DNA from: Altererythrobacter sp. B11
GTDB lineage: Bacteria > Pseudomonadota > Alphaproteobacteria > Sphingomonadales > Sphingomonadaceae
Assembly (NCBI RefSeq): GCF_003569745.1
Contig: NZ_AP018498.1
Location: 1,649,001-1,713,000, forward strand
Length of the DNA stretch: 64,000 nt
Direction: 5' to 3'
Positions 31,151 to 42,632 of the stretch are shown here, in pieces. The notes beneath the pieces are model-generated. The model saw nothing but the letters and a program-made list of their open reading frames with translations, had not been told where the DNA came from and made no database searches. The translations under genes were made by a program, and so were the position numbers. The first letter of the stretch is position 1. Each line of letters begins with the position of its first letter.

Positions 31151-31633
31151 TCAGGCCTTGCCGCGGAACGCCTCCACCACGGCGGCATAGATCTCACGCT
31201 TGAAGGGTACGATGATCTCCGGCAGCAATTCCGGATCGACCCACTTCCATTCGCAGAATTCGGGGTGCTTGTGCGCCTCCAGATTCACATCGGCTTCGGT
31301 TCCGGTGAAGCGCACGAGATACCAGAACTGCCGCTGGCCGCGATATTTGCCGCCCCACAGCTTGCCCATCAGCTCTTCAGGCAAGTCGTAGTACAGTTCC
31401 TGCCCCATCCGATCCACGATCTCCAAATGGCGCGGGGTGATGCCGGTTTCCTCGTTCAGCTCGCGCAGCATGGCGATGTCCAGATCCTCGCCCGGATCGA
31501 CTCCGCCCTGCGGCATCTGCCAGCGGTCGCCTTCCTTGTTGTCGATACGCTTGCCCACGAAGGCCTGGCCTTCGCCGTTGACGAGCATGACGCCCACGCA
31601 GGGGCGATATTCACTGGGTTTGCGGTCGGTCAT
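31151..31633 (-). CDS. rppH: RNA pyrophosphohydrolase (Nudix)
   Basis: 160 residues. A complete Nudix box lies at residues 43-65 (from GGVDPGED to RELNEETGI). The sequence begins YRPCVGVMLVN and has WQMPQGGVDPGEDL, typical of RppH/NudH, which removes pyrophosphate from 5'-triphosphate mRNA ends and starts decay. The C-terminal EIIVPFKREIYAAVV is also characteristic. It is transcribed opposite to both neighbours. Confidence 0.93.
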   Translation of the reverse strand: MTDRKPSEYRPCVGVMLVNGEGQAFVGKRIDNKEGDRWQMPQGGVDPGEDLDIAMLRELNEETGITPRHLEIVDRMGQELYYDLPEELMGKLWGGKYRGQRQFWYLVRFTGTEADVNLEAHKHPEFCEWKWVDPELLPEIIVPFKREIYAAVVEAFRGKA

Positions 31634-31753
31634 GCGGCACAGCTAGGCGCAGGAATGCTGCTTTTCCACGCTCATTCGTGCCGGCACAGAAAAACTTGAT
31701 TGCGGCGCGGGCAGGGGAAACCTAGGTCGCACCGCGATAAGCAGTGTGACAGC

Positions 31754-31767
31754 CGTCCTTCGGGACG
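31754..31767 (+). promoter_or_regulatory. UUCG hairpin in the korA leader
   Basis: CGTCC-TTCG-GGACG, a 5-bp stem closed by a cUUCGg tetraloop, lies 29 bases before the korA start. Such loops are very stable in RNA. It may protect or regulate the 5' end, but no T-tract follows, so it is not a terminator. Confidence 0.4.
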
Positions 31768-31796
31768 TGCCAGGATTTTGATTCCAGGATTTGACC

Positions 31797-33815
31797 ATGG
31801 CTAGCCAGGCGGCCGAACTTCCGGCCCACACCCAGACACCGGATTCAATGGTGGTCCGTTTCGCCGGAGACAGCGGCGACGGCATGCAGCTGACGGGGGG
31901 GCAGTTCACCCTGTCCACCGCGCTGGCGGGCAATGATCTTGCCACCTTCCCGGATTTTCCGGCGGAAATCCGCGCGCCGCAGGGCACGCTGTTCGGCGTT
32001 TCCGCCTTCCAGATCAACTTCGGCAGCCGCCAGATCAACACTGCCGGCGACGCGCCCGATGTGCTGGTGGCGATGAACCCGGCGGCGCTGAAGGTGAATC
32101 TGGCGGCGTTGAAGCCGGGCGGCCTGATCATCGCCGATACGGGGGAGTTCACCAAGCGCAACCTCGAGAAGGCGAAGTATGACAGCAATCCGATAGAGGA
32201 TGGCAGTCTCGCCAAATGGGATGTGCTGGCCTTCGACATTTCCGCGCTGACGATCGAGGCGGTGAAGGATTACGGCCTTGGCAACAAGGACGCGCTGCGG
32301 TGCAAGAACATGTGGACGCTGGGCCTGGCCCTGTGGATGTTCGACCGTGACCGGCAACCGCTGATCGACTGGCTGAACGCCAAGTTCAGGAACAAGCCCG
32401 ACATTGCCGCCGCCAATGTGGCCGCGCTCAATGCCGGCCACGCCTATGGCGAAACGGCGGAACTGTCCGGCCCGCTCAAGCAGGTCAACATGCCGCCGGT
32501 GGAAAGCGAACCCGGCCTCTATCGCACCATCACCGGGGCGGAGAGCGTTTCGCTCGGCCTCGTCGCAGGTGCGCAGCTAGCGGAGCTGCCGCTGTTCTTC
32601 GGCGGCTATCCGATCACGCCGGCTTCGGCCATCCTGCACCATCTGGCGCGGCTCAAGGAATTCGGCGTCACCACCTTCCAGGCGGAGGACGAGATCGCGG
32701 CCATCTGTGCGGCGATCGGCGCATCCTATGCCGGGCAGCTGGGCATCACCTCCTCCTCCGGCCCCGGCATTGCGCTGAAGGGCGAGGCGATGGGCCTGGC
32801 GATCATGGTGGAACTGCCGCTGGTGATCGTGAACAGCCAGCGCGGCGGCCCCTCCACCGGCCTGCCCACCAAGACCGAGCAGAGCGATCTCTATCAGGCG
32901 GTCTATGGCCGCAATGGCGATGCACCCATGCCGGTGATCGCCGCGCGCAGCCCGGCCGATGCCTTCGAGGTCGCGATCGAGGCCTGCCGCCTCGCCACGC
33001 AATATATGACCCCGGTGATGCTGCTGACCGACGGCTATATCGCCAATGCGGCCGAGCCGTGGAAGGTGCCGGACCCGGCGGTCTACGAACCGTTCCCCGT
33101 GACCTTCCTCGAAGAGAAGAACGACGGTGAGACGCTGCTCCCCTACAAGCGCGACGGCAAGGGCGCGCGGCCGTGGATCAAGCCTGGCACGCCCGGCCTG
33201 ATGCACCGCGTGGGCGGCATCGAGAAGCACGCGCTGACGGGCAATATCGACTATTCGCCCGAGAACCACCAGAAGATGACCGACGCCCGCAAGGCGAAGA
33301 TCGACGGCATCGCGGTGCCCGATCAGGATGTCGCCGTGGGCGAGGAGACGGGCGAACTGGCGGTGGTCGGCTGGGGCAGCACTTACGGACCGATCCGCCA
33401 GGCGGTGCGCCGCTGGCGCGAGAAGGGCAAGAAGGTCAGCCACATCCATGTGCGCCACATCTGGCCGCTGCCCGCCAATCTCGGCGATCTGCTGCGCGGC
33501 TTCGACCGCGTGCTGGTGCCCGAAATGAACACCGGCCAGTTCAAGACGGTGCTGCGCGACCAGCTGCTGATCGACGCGGAAAGCCTCACCAAGACGAGCG
33601 GCCAGCCGTTCCAGATCGCCGAGCTGGAAGCGGCGATCGGCAAGTTCTTCGATGGCGTGGAAGGCAATGAAGGCGGCGAGGTGGCGCCCAATCGCCAGCA
33701 GCTGCCCACTTCGGAATCCGGCCATGACGATGGCACCTATCCCGATGCGCCGTTCCATGGCGACGGCGCCGCAGAACCCGGCGAAGGATCGGACACCAAG
33801 GCGGTGAACCAATGA
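31797..33815 (+). CDS. korA: 2-oxoacid:ferredoxin oxidoreductase, fused gamma-alpha subunit
   Basis: 672 residues from the ATG at 31797 (AGGA at seven bases upstream); a TTG two codons earlier is in frame. Residues ~20-190 are the gamma domain (FAGDSGDGMQLTGG, FPDFPAEIRAPQGT). The alpha domains follow, with GGYPITPASAILHH and SSSGPGIALKGEAMGLAIM, and a C-terminal GWGSTYGPIRQAV transketolase-like region. The fused form is typical of aerobic 2-oxoglutarate:ferredoxin oxidoreductase. It overlaps korB by four bases. Confidence 0.92.
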   Translation: MASQAAELPAHTQTPDSMVVRFAGDSGDGMQLTGGQFTLSTALAGNDLATFPDFPAEIRAPQGTLFGVSAFQINFGSRQINTAGDAPDVLVAMNPAALKVNLAALKPGGLIIADTGEFTKRNLEKAKYDSNPIEDGSLAKWDVLAFDISALTIEAVKDYGLGNKDALRCKNMWTLGLALWMFDRDRQPLIDWLNAKFRNKPDIAAANVAALNAGHAYGETAELSGPLKQVNMPPVESEPGLYRTITGAESVSLGLVAGAQLAELPLFFGGYPITPASAILHHLARLKEFGVTTFQAEDEIAAICAAIGASYAGQLGITSSSGPGIALKGEAMGLAIMVELPLVIVNSQRGGPSTGLPTKTEQSDLYQAVYGRNGDAPMPVIAARSPADAFEVAIEACRLATQYMTPVMLLTDGYIANAAEPWKVPDPAVYEPFPVTFLEEKNDGETLLPYKRDGKGARPWIKPGTPGLMHRVGGIEKHALTGNIDYSPENHQKMTDARKAKIDGIAVPDQDVAVGEETGELAVVGWGSTYGPIRQAVRRWREKGKKVSHIHVRHIWPLPANLGDLLRGFDRVLVPEMNTGQFKTVLRDQLLIDAESLTKTSGQPFQIAELEAAIGKFFDGVEGNEGGEVAPNRQQLPTSESGHDDGTYPDAPFHGDGAAEPGEGSDTKAVNQ

Positions 33816-34858
33816 ACGACATGACCCCCATCACCACCACGCTGAAGGACTGGGAAACCGACCAGGAGGTCCGCTGGTGCCCCGGTTGCGGCGACTATGC
33901 GATCCTGAAGGCGGTGCAGCGCACGCTGCCGCAGCTGGGCAGCGATCCGGCGAACACGGTGTTCGTTTCAGGCATCGGCTGCTCCAGCCGCTTTCCCTAT
34001 TACATGGAAAGCTACGGCTTCCACACGATCCACGGCCGCGCGCCGGCCTTCGCCACGGGCATCAAGCTCGCCAATCCGGACCTCGGCGTCTGGCTGGTGA
34101 CGGGCGACGGTGATGGCCTGTCGATCGGCGGCAACCATCTGATGCATGTGCTGCGGCGGAACGTGAACATGCAGATCATGCTGTTCAACAACGAGATCTA
34201 CGGCCTCACCAAGGGGCAGTATTCCCCCACCAGTCGCGAGAACACGCGCAGCCCGTCGACGCCGCTCGGCTCGGTCGATCACCCGGCCAACCCCTGCGCC
34301 TTCGCGTTGGGCGCGGGTGCGCGCTTCGTGGCGCGCGGCTTCGACGTCAGCAAGAACCTGCCCGATGTGCTGAAGGCCGCGCATGCCCACAAGGGCGCTG
34401 CCTTCGTGGAGATCTTCCAGAACTGCATCGTCTACAACAAGGACGTCTTCAACGATTTCGCCGCGCCCAAGGGGGCGGAAGATCGCCAGCTGTGGCTGGC
34501 CGATGGCGAGCCGATGCTGTTCGGCAGCGAGAAGAGCGGCGGCGTGAAGGGCCTCGCCCTCGATCAGGCGAGCTTCTCGCTCAAGGTGGTCGATGTGGTG
34601 GACGGGGACTGGCAGTCCGCGGGCGTGATGGTGCACAATGTGCGCAACCGCACGCTGGCGCATATGCTGGTGGAACTGCCCTTCGGCCCGTTCCCCATGC
34701 CGCTGGGCGTGATCTACGACGATCCGGCGCCGACCTTCGAAAGCGCCGTGATCGCGCAGAACCGCGTCGCCAGCGAAGGCAAGGACACCAGCATCGCCAA
34801 GCTGCTGGCCAAGGGCCAGACCTGGACCGTGGGAGGCACCGCCGCCGACCCTGTCTGA
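33812..34858 (+). CDS. korB: 2-oxoacid:ferredoxin oxidoreductase beta subunit
   Basis: 348 residues. It has the thiamine diphosphate motif from GDGDGLSIGGNH to FNNEIYGLTKGQ. Conserved cysteines at 23, 26 (WCPGCGD), 57 (GIGCSSR) and in QNCIVYNKD are the ligands of the proximal [4Fe-4S] cluster. Together with KorA it decarboxylates 2-oxoglutarate to succinyl-CoA with reduction of ferredoxin. No ferredoxin gene or delta subunit is adjacent, so the electron acceptor must be encoded elsewhere. The stop is followed by 250 bp without a gene. Confidence 0.93.
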   Translation: MNDMTPITTTLKDWETDQEVRWCPGCGDYAILKAVQRTLPQLGSDPANTVFVSGIGCSSRFPYYMESYGFHTIHGRAPAFATGIKLANPDLGVWLVTGDGDGLSIGGNHLMHVLRRNVNMQIMLFNNEIYGLTKGQYSPTSRENTRSPSTPLGSVDHPANPCAFALGAGARFVARGFDVSKNLPDVLKAAHAHKGAAFVEIFQNCIVYNKDVFNDFAAPKGAEDRQLWLADGEPMLFGSEKSGGVKGLALDQASFSLKVVDVVDGDWQSAGVMVHNVRNRTLAHMLVELPFGPFPMPLGVIYDDPAPTFESAVIAQNRVASEGKDTSIAKLLAKGQTWTVGGTAADPV

Positions 34859-35108
34859 GCGGCTGACGCTATTTCTGAACAATTCTGTCCGGCCCTTCGC
34901 GGGGAAGGGGAAAGGCGCCGCAAGGCGCAGACCTTCTTCATCTGAGGCGTAGCTGGCGGGACACAAGGGGGGCGTGCGTGGGCCTGCCGCCCTTCCGTTT
35001 GCGGGGAATCCGGCCGTCCGACGTCATTCGCGTGGCGCGCGCATGCATTCCCTCTGCATCCGCCTTGCGCTTGCCCGGCGGGCGCGGGCGCAATAGAGCG
35101 CAGGGGCC

Positions 35109-35909
35109 ATGAAACGCACCCATCTCCCGCTCAACGCCCTGCGCGTGTTCGACGCCGCGGCCCGCCATCTCAGCTTCACCCGCGCGGCGGACGAGCTGGC
35201 CGTGACCCCGGCCGCCGTGGGCCAGCAGATCCGCGCGCTGGAAGATGTGCTGGGCGTGGTGCTGTTCCGCCGCACCTCTAAGGGGCTGGAGTTGACCGAT
35301 GAAGCGGTGGCGGGGCTCGATCCCCTGCGCGAAGGCTTCCTGCGGTTCGAGGAAAGCGTGCAGGCGATGCAGGCGGGGCAGGCCAGTTCCAGCTATACCA
35401 TCGCTGTGCCGCGCGAATTCTATGCGCAATGGCTTGCCCCGCGGCTCGCCAGCTTCCGCGCGCTCCATCCCGATGTACGCTTCCAGCTGATCGCCGACGA
35501 GGAGGCGGACTTCACCGAAGCCAATCTGGATGTCGCCATCAGGCTGGTGGAAGGGCCGGGGGAGCTGGAAGGCGCGCAGCTGGCGCCGGGGCACAAGGTG
35601 GCCGTCGCCGCGAGCGAGGGCGGCAGCGACGGATGGATCGCCTGGCCGGGCTTTGCCCTGCCGGATGGGGAGGAGGAGAAGGCGCTGCTGCAGGTCGGCA
35701 ATGCCGGGCAGGCGCTCAGTTCCGCGATCGCCGGGCTGGGCAAGGCGCTGATGCCGCTGCCGCTGGTGGAAGGCGCGCTGGCCGATGGATCGCTGGTCGC
35801 GCTGGGCGAAGTGGAGGAATGCCGCCGGTCATACTGGCTGGTGGCCCCGCGCCCGCAATGGCGGCAGAAGAAGGTGAAGGCGCTGGTGGATCACCTCACC
35901 GCCGGATAG
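35109..35909 (+). CDS. LysR-family transcriptional regulator
   Basis: 266 residues, slightly short for the family (~290-300). It begins LPLNALRVFDAAARHLSFTRAADEL with a winged helix-turn-helix (VTPAAVGQQIRALEDVLGVVLFRR), matching the GcvA/AmpR-like branch. The periplasmic-binding-like effector domain follows (SYTIAVPREFYAQWLAPRLA). No divergent target gene is adjacent: upstream is korB in the same direction, downstream a minus-strand small gene. The AmpR-like N-terminus is notable because a B3-type beta-lactamase gene lies 18 kb away, but a link is only speculation. Confidence 0.87.
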   Translation: MKRTHLPLNALRVFDAAARHLSFTRAADELAVTPAAVGQQIRALEDVLGVVLFRRTSKGLELTDEAVAGLDPLREGFLRFEESVQAMQAGQASSSYTIAVPREFYAQWLAPRLASFRALHPDVRFQLIADEEADFTEANLDVAIRLVEGPGELEGAQLAPGHKVAVAASEGGSDGWIAWPGFALPDGEEEKALLQVGNAGQALSSAIAGLGKALMPLPLVEGALADGSLVALGEVEECRRSYWLVAPRPQWRQKKVKALVDHLTAG

Positions 35910-35941
35910 GTCCGGCGGAAAGGCGTGTGGGCAGGCGCCGC

Positions 35942-36163
35942 TTACGCGGGGCTTGCCGCGGCGGCGAGCTGCGTACGGGTGCCGAGCTGCGAAGCACTCC
36001 AGGCGCAGGATGCGGCAGCACCCAGCGCAAGCTGATAGCGTTCGATCTGCCCGGCGATGCTGACGGCACAATCGATGTGCCGCTCGCGCTCGCTGCTCAG
36101 CGATGCGGCCGAGGCGCGGATCAGGGCTTTCTGGTGGTCGGCGTATTTGCGGTTGAGATCCAT
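35942..36163 (-). CDS. Small protein of unknown function
   Basis: 73 residues, MDLNRKYADHQKALIRASAA onward, ending in an Ala-rich tail. A good Shine-Dalgarno AGGAG stands seven bases before the ATG, and the composition is that of a short soluble helix. I do not recognise a family. It converges with the LysR gene with a 32-bp gap. The clean ribosome-binding site favours a real gene over a chance frame. Confidence 0.55.
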   Translation of the reverse strand: MDLNRKYADHQKALIRASAASLSSERERHIDCAVSIAGQIERYQLALGAAASCAWSASQLGTRTQLAAAASPA

Positions 36164-36351
36164 GTCATGGCTCCTGGCGTAAGCGGGAGCACTCCGGTCT
36201 CTCAGTCACGAGCGCTCACTGGAAGGTTGCTCGCGATGGCGAACAGATACGATGTTTGCCTGCAAAAGGCAACTGCCGCCCGGCCGGCCGCGCCCGGTTG
36301 GGCTGGCCGGCAGAACAGCGTCCCGGCGCCTTGCGGCAGCCGGGCAAATGC

Positions 36352-36516
36352 TTAGTCGACCATGGCGGCGACGATGCGCCGCAGTTCGAACTGGGAAAGA
36401 GTGGAAGACAGGATGGCGGGCACATGGCCGCCATCGCGCGCGGATTGCTGCGGCCCGCCGCTGAAGCGAAGGGACAGCGTGTGGCGCCGCGCGGCGCCGG
36501 TATTTTCAAGATTCAT
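36352..36516 (-). CDS. Small protein of unknown function
   Basis: 54 residues from MNLENTGAARRHTLSLRF, with AAGGA about seven bases upstream. The C-terminal LSSTLSQFELRRIVAAMVD resembles a short helical motif ending many small proteins in sphingomonads, but I cannot name a family. A longer frame starting at 36546 lacks such a ribosome-binding site. It lies upstream of infA on the same strand. It could be noise, given the GC content. Confidence 0.45.
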   Translation of the reverse strand: MNLENTGAARRHTLSLRFSGGPQQSARDGGHVPAILSSTLSQFELRRIVAAMVD

Positions 36517-36563
36517 TCTGGTCCTTGTTCGGCGCGCAAATTCCACGCGCCATGATGGAGATA

Positions 36564-36830
36564 TCAGCGCCTTATGCCGGCGCGCCTGGCCGGGCCAGGG
36601 CCTGCGCCGGGAGTCCGCTCACGGAAGGTGATCCGCCCCTTGGTCAGGTCATAGGGCGTCATTTCGACATGCACCCTGTCGCCCGCGACCGAGCGGATGC
36701 GAAACTTGCGCATCTTGCCGGCGGTATAGGCGATGATCCTGTGGCCGTTGTCCAGCGTAACGCCGAAGCGACCATCGGGGAGGACTTCGTCGATGAAGCC
36801 TTCCAGTGTGAGCAGTTCTTCCTTTGCCAA
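36564..36830 (-). CDS. infA: Translation initiation factor IF-1
   Basis: 88 residues from a TTG start preceded by GGAAGA. The S1-like OB fold is clear: [38 protein letters not shown] and [16 protein letters not shown]-1 occupies the ribosomal A site during initiation. Typical IF-1 has 72 residues; this one has an extra C-terminal tail rich in Pro, Gly and Arg. It is divergent from the rpsL operon across a 577-bp gap. The rare start codon may keep synthesis low. A long open frame upstream of the TTG is spurious. It may be one of two infA copies in the genome. Confidence 0.88.
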   Translation of the reverse strand: MAKEELLTLEGFIDEVLPDGRFGVTLDNGHRIIAYTAGKMRKFRIRSVAGDRVHVEMTPYDLTKGRITFRERTPGAGPGPARRAGIRR

Positions 36831-37407
36831 GGGCAATATCTTCCGTGCTGTTAAAACTGATGCGTCGCGGACTGGCCGCGTGATATGGCCTGCAGCATCG
36901 AGGGAAAGGAGAAGCCGGAAAACGGCAGTCAGTTCCGTCGCAGGCGACGTGACGCAGCCGCTAGATGGGCCTTCTGCTGGAAATTGCAAGCGTTGTGCGT
37001 TCCGGCCGGTTATGCGACCCGTCGTGCCCCTGCCGCGGTGCAGCCGGCTGGCGGCTTGACCGGCGGGCGGAATCCGACTAGTGGCGCCCGATCCGCAGGC
37101 AGGGCAGGTGCAATCCCGGCTCGCCTCGGGCAGATAGAGCTGAACATTGCCGGTATGTCCCGGGGCCTTTCGCGGCCCTTTTCTATTGGACCGGAAGCCC
37201 TGGTGCTTCCGATCGGGGCAACCGTCAAAGTAACCCGGTGCCGGTGGGCGCGGGTGGAGTGTCTCAGCCTCGCGCCGATCGGGCCATCTTTCGCTTTGGC
37301 GGACGGGTCCGGGTTTCCGCGGCAAGCCACGCTTGCGGCAGGCGGCCGGCGCAAGGCCTGAACCAATCCCCCGATCCCGATGGCACCACCAACCGGTGAA
37401 GAGAAGT
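36831..37407. other. 577-bp gene-free region upstream of rpsL
   Basis: It holds a weak promoter-like pair, TTGACC (37056-37061) and TAGTGG (37079-37084), 17 bp apart, then a GCCCGA/TCGGGC inverted pair (37086-37091 and 37126-37131), then the terminator-like element at 37163-37182. The rest, including the 225 bases directly before rpsL, shows nothing I can name. Open frames here are short and overlapping and lack ribosome-binding sites. The region must contain the promoter of the str operon and the infA promoter. Confidence 0.5.
37163..37182 (+). terminator. Terminator-like hairpin upstream of rpsL
   Basis: GGGCC-TTTCGC-GGCCC followed by TTTT is a compact rho-independent terminator shape, 225 bases before rpsL. 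It may end a small RNA begun near 37092 or act as an attenuator of the str operon. It is only five base pairs long, so confidence is moderate. Confidence 0.45.
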
Positions 37408-37779
37408 ATGCCGACGATCAACCAGCTGGTCCGCAAGGGCCGAGAGCCCGTCAAGGCCAAGAGCAAGGTGCCCGCGATGGAGCAGAACCCGCAGAAGCGC
37501 GGTGTCTGCACGCGTGTTTACACCACGACGCCGAAGAAGCCGAACTCCGCGCTGCGCAAGGTGGCCAAGGTTCGCCTGACCAACGGCCGCGAAGTCATCT
37601 CCTACATCCCTGGCGAAGGCCACAACCTGCAGGAACACTCCGTGGTGCTGATCCGCGGCGGCCGTGTGCGCGACCTTCCGGGCGTGCGCTATCACGTGCT
37701 GCGCGGCGTGCTCGACACGCAGGGCGTGAAGGACCGCAAGCAGAGCCGTTCCAAGTACGGTGCCAAGCGGCCCAAGTGA
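37408..37779 (+). CDS. rpsL: 30S ribosomal protein S12
   Basis: 123 residues, full length. It begins [16 protein letters not shown] and contains the [18 protein letters not shown] decoding-centre loop, with the lysines of the wild-type, streptomycin-sensitive form (PKKPN and [10 protein letters not shown]). It is the first gene of the str operon. A frame 25 codons longer upstream is not used. The gap to rpsG is 157 bp and carries a stem-loop overlapping the stop codon. Confidence 0.98.
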   Translation: MPTINQLVRKGREPVKAKSKVPAMEQNPQKRGVCTRVYTTTPKKPNSALRKVAKVRLTNGREVISYIPGEGHNLQEHSVVLIRGGRVRDLPGVRYHVLRGVLDTQGVKDRKQSRSKYGAKRPK

Positions 37780-37800
37780 TGTTCACTGAGGTGAACGTCA
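37777..37800 (+). promoter_or_regulatory. Hairpin on the rpsL stop codon
   Basis: TGATGTTCAC (including the stop TGA) pairs with GTGAACGTCA through a TGAG loop, ten base pairs with one G-U. It sits at the rpsL-rpsG junction, where S7 autoregulates the operon in enteric bacteria. An equivalent role here is only inferred. Confidence 0.45.
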
Positions 37801-37936
37801 TCCCGTGCCGGCTGCCCCAGGCAGTCCGATAGGGATCGCTGTCCACCTGGCCGAATAACCGAGGTTAGGAGCCCGACCGCGCAACGAAGCCGGCTTTTGC
37901 CAGGCTGGCGGCGGGCCAGAAGAAGGAATTAGCGAC

Positions 37937-38407
37937 ATGAGTCGTCGTCGTCGTCCCGAGAAGCGGGAAATCCTGCCCGATCCCAAGTTCGGGGATGTGG
38001 TGCTGTCCAAGTTCATGAACAATTTGATGCTGGACGGGAAGAAGTCCACGGCCGAGCGTATCGTCTATGGCGCGCTCGACACGATGGAAACCCGCGCCAA
38101 GGCCGATCCGATCGCCATGTTCCATGACGCGCTGAACAATGTGAAGCCGGCCGTGGAAGTGCGCAGCCGCCGCGTCGGCGGTGCGACCTATCAGGTCCCG
38201 GTCGAAGTCCGTCCCGAGCGTGCGCAGGCGCTGGCCATCCGCTGGCTGATCTCCGCCGCGCGCGGTCGCGCCGAGACCACCATGGCGGCACGCCTTTCGG
38301 GCGAGCTCATGGATGCGGCCAACAACCGCGGCAACGCGGTGAAGAAGCGTGAGGACACGCACCGCATGGCCGATGCCAACCGCGCCTTCAGCCACTATCG
38401 CTGGTAA
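37937..38407 (+). CDS. rpsG: 30S ribosomal protein S7
   Basis: 156 residues, typical. It begins [20 protein letters not shown] and includes [21 protein letters not shown], the 16S rRNA and mRNA exit-site contact. S7 nucleates the 30S head and is the usual autoregulator of the str operon. AGAAGGAA upstream gives the ribosome-binding site. The next gene fusA is 120 bp away. Confidence 0.98.
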   Translation: MSRRRRPEKREILPDPKFGDVVLSKFMNNLMLDGKKSTAERIVYGALDTMETRAKADPIAMFHDALNNVKPAVEVRSRRVGGATYQVPVEVRPERAQALAIRWLISAARGRAETTMAARLSGELMDAANNRGNAVKKREDTHRMADANRAFSHYRW

Positions 38408-38423
38408 GGTGCGGCGCTGAGAT

Positions 38424-38452
38424 CCGGCTGGAGGGGGTTCTCCTCCGGCCGG
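38424..38452 (+). promoter_or_regulatory. Hairpin in the rpsG-fusA spacer
   Basis: CCGGCTGGAGG (38424-38434) pairs with CCTCCGGCCGG (38442-38452) through GGGTTCT: 11 pairs, one of them G-U. No T-tract follows. An AT-rich island with TATTATAT lies ~25 bases downstream and could be a fusA -10 element. The hairpin may be a processing or stability site. Confidence 0.5.
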
Positions 38453-38527
38453 GGTCTTCAAGCGGTCATACTTCATATTATATGGGGGCCACTTTCACGC
38501 GGCTCCCACACTTTCGAGGAATTTCCC

Positions 38528-40621
<2,094 letters not shown>

Positions 40622-40716
40622 GGCAGGCCGACCGTCTAGGGGCGGGCGCCTGATTCACCGGGTGCCCTGCCTTATCCCCGTGAAACGCATTCTGAAGAAC
40701 AGAGGTTATAGGAACA

Positions 40717-41892
<1,176 letters not shown>

Positions 41893-41948
41893 TATAGACG
41901 CGCCACCGGCCGGGTCGCGAGATTCGGCCGGTTGCAGTTTCAAGGGGG

Positions 41949-42007
41949 CCGCCCCTTCCCGGAGCTTCGGATGAAGCGCGGTGAGGCGGGGCGGTCTCTT
42001 GTTTTTT
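41949..42007 (+). promoter_or_regulatory. Branched structure with T-tract before rpsJ
   Basis: CCGCCCC (41949-41955) pairs with GGGGCGG (41988-41994), enclosing a second hairpin GCTTC-GGAT-GAAGC (41964-41977); six T residues follow at 42002-42007. Another hairpin, ACCGGCCG/CGGCCGGT, lies just upstream, after the tuf stop. The layout suits an attenuator or partial terminator between tuf and the S10 group, 50 bases before rpsJ. Confidence 0.5.
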
Positions 42008-42057
42008 GGAAGGCTCCCAGTGGGGCTTTCTTGGCTCTTTCGCATCGGTAGTAGGAC

Positions 42058-42369
42058 ATGGACGCTCAGAATATCCGTATTCGCCTCAAGGCCTTCGATC
42101 ACCGCGTGCTCGACCAGGCAACTGGCGAGATCGCGGACACCGCCCGCCGCACGGGCGCGCTTATCCGGGGTCCCATTCCTCTTCCGACGCGCATTGAGAA
42201 GTTCACCGTGAACCGCGGCCCGCACATCGACAAGAAGTCGCGCGAGCAGTTCGAGGTGCGCACCTACAAGCGGCTGCTCGACATCGTGCAGCCCAACGCC
42301 CAGACGGTCGACGCGCTGATGAAGCTCGACCTCGCTGCCGGCGTGAATGTCGAGATCAAGCTGGCCTGA
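42058..42369 (+). CDS. rpsJ: 30S ribosomal protein S10
   Basis: 103 residues, [19 protein letters not shown] onward, full length. The long beta-hairpin loop (residues ~40-65) that reaches into 16S rRNA, or binds NusB in antitermination, is present. It is the first gene of the S10 operon, separated from tuf by 165 bp of structured leader. Confidence 0.98.
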   Translation: MDAQNIRIRLKAFDHRVLDQATGEIADTARRTGALIRGPIPLPTRIEKFTVNRGPHIDKKSREQFEVRTYKRLLDIVQPNAQTVDALMKLDLAAGVNVEIKLA

Positions 42370-42632
42370 GCTGGTTCTCGCAGGCTCCCGCAAGCGGGGG
42401 CTGGTCCTCCCGGTCGGACCTTAAACGACCGGACGTGATTGGGCTCCATATGGCCCCGCCGTCTCGCAAGAGCGGCAAGACATAGGGATACCGCCGGGCA
42501 ACGGCCCGGGCTGCGTCCCCCGTCTCGTCTTCCTTTCGGGGAAGGCACTCAGCCCGGACGGGGCGACGCATGAATCATTGGGCTGACAAGCACCTGGAAT
42601 GGGTCCGGGTGCCTCTGTGAGGAGAATGGATC
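42370..42632 (+). other. 263-bp spacer between rpsJ and rplC
   Basis: In most bacteria rpsJ and rplC are close; here 263 bp intervene. It contains a CCGGGC-AACG-GCCCGG hairpin (42494-42509) and a CTTCC/GGAAG pair near 42530-42545. No convincing promoter or gene was seen, and the only frames are short and lack ribosome-binding sites. It could be an L3/L4-related regulatory leader. Confidence 0.45.

Noticed and set aside
34893-34909. CCCTTC/GAAGGG hairpin after korB as terminator
   Set aside because: Only six base pairs with no following T-run.
36831-37511. Upstream extension of the infA frame on the minus strand
   Set aside because: The IF-1 core begins at the TTG with its own ribosome-binding site; upstream residues are low complexity and overlap the rpsL start.
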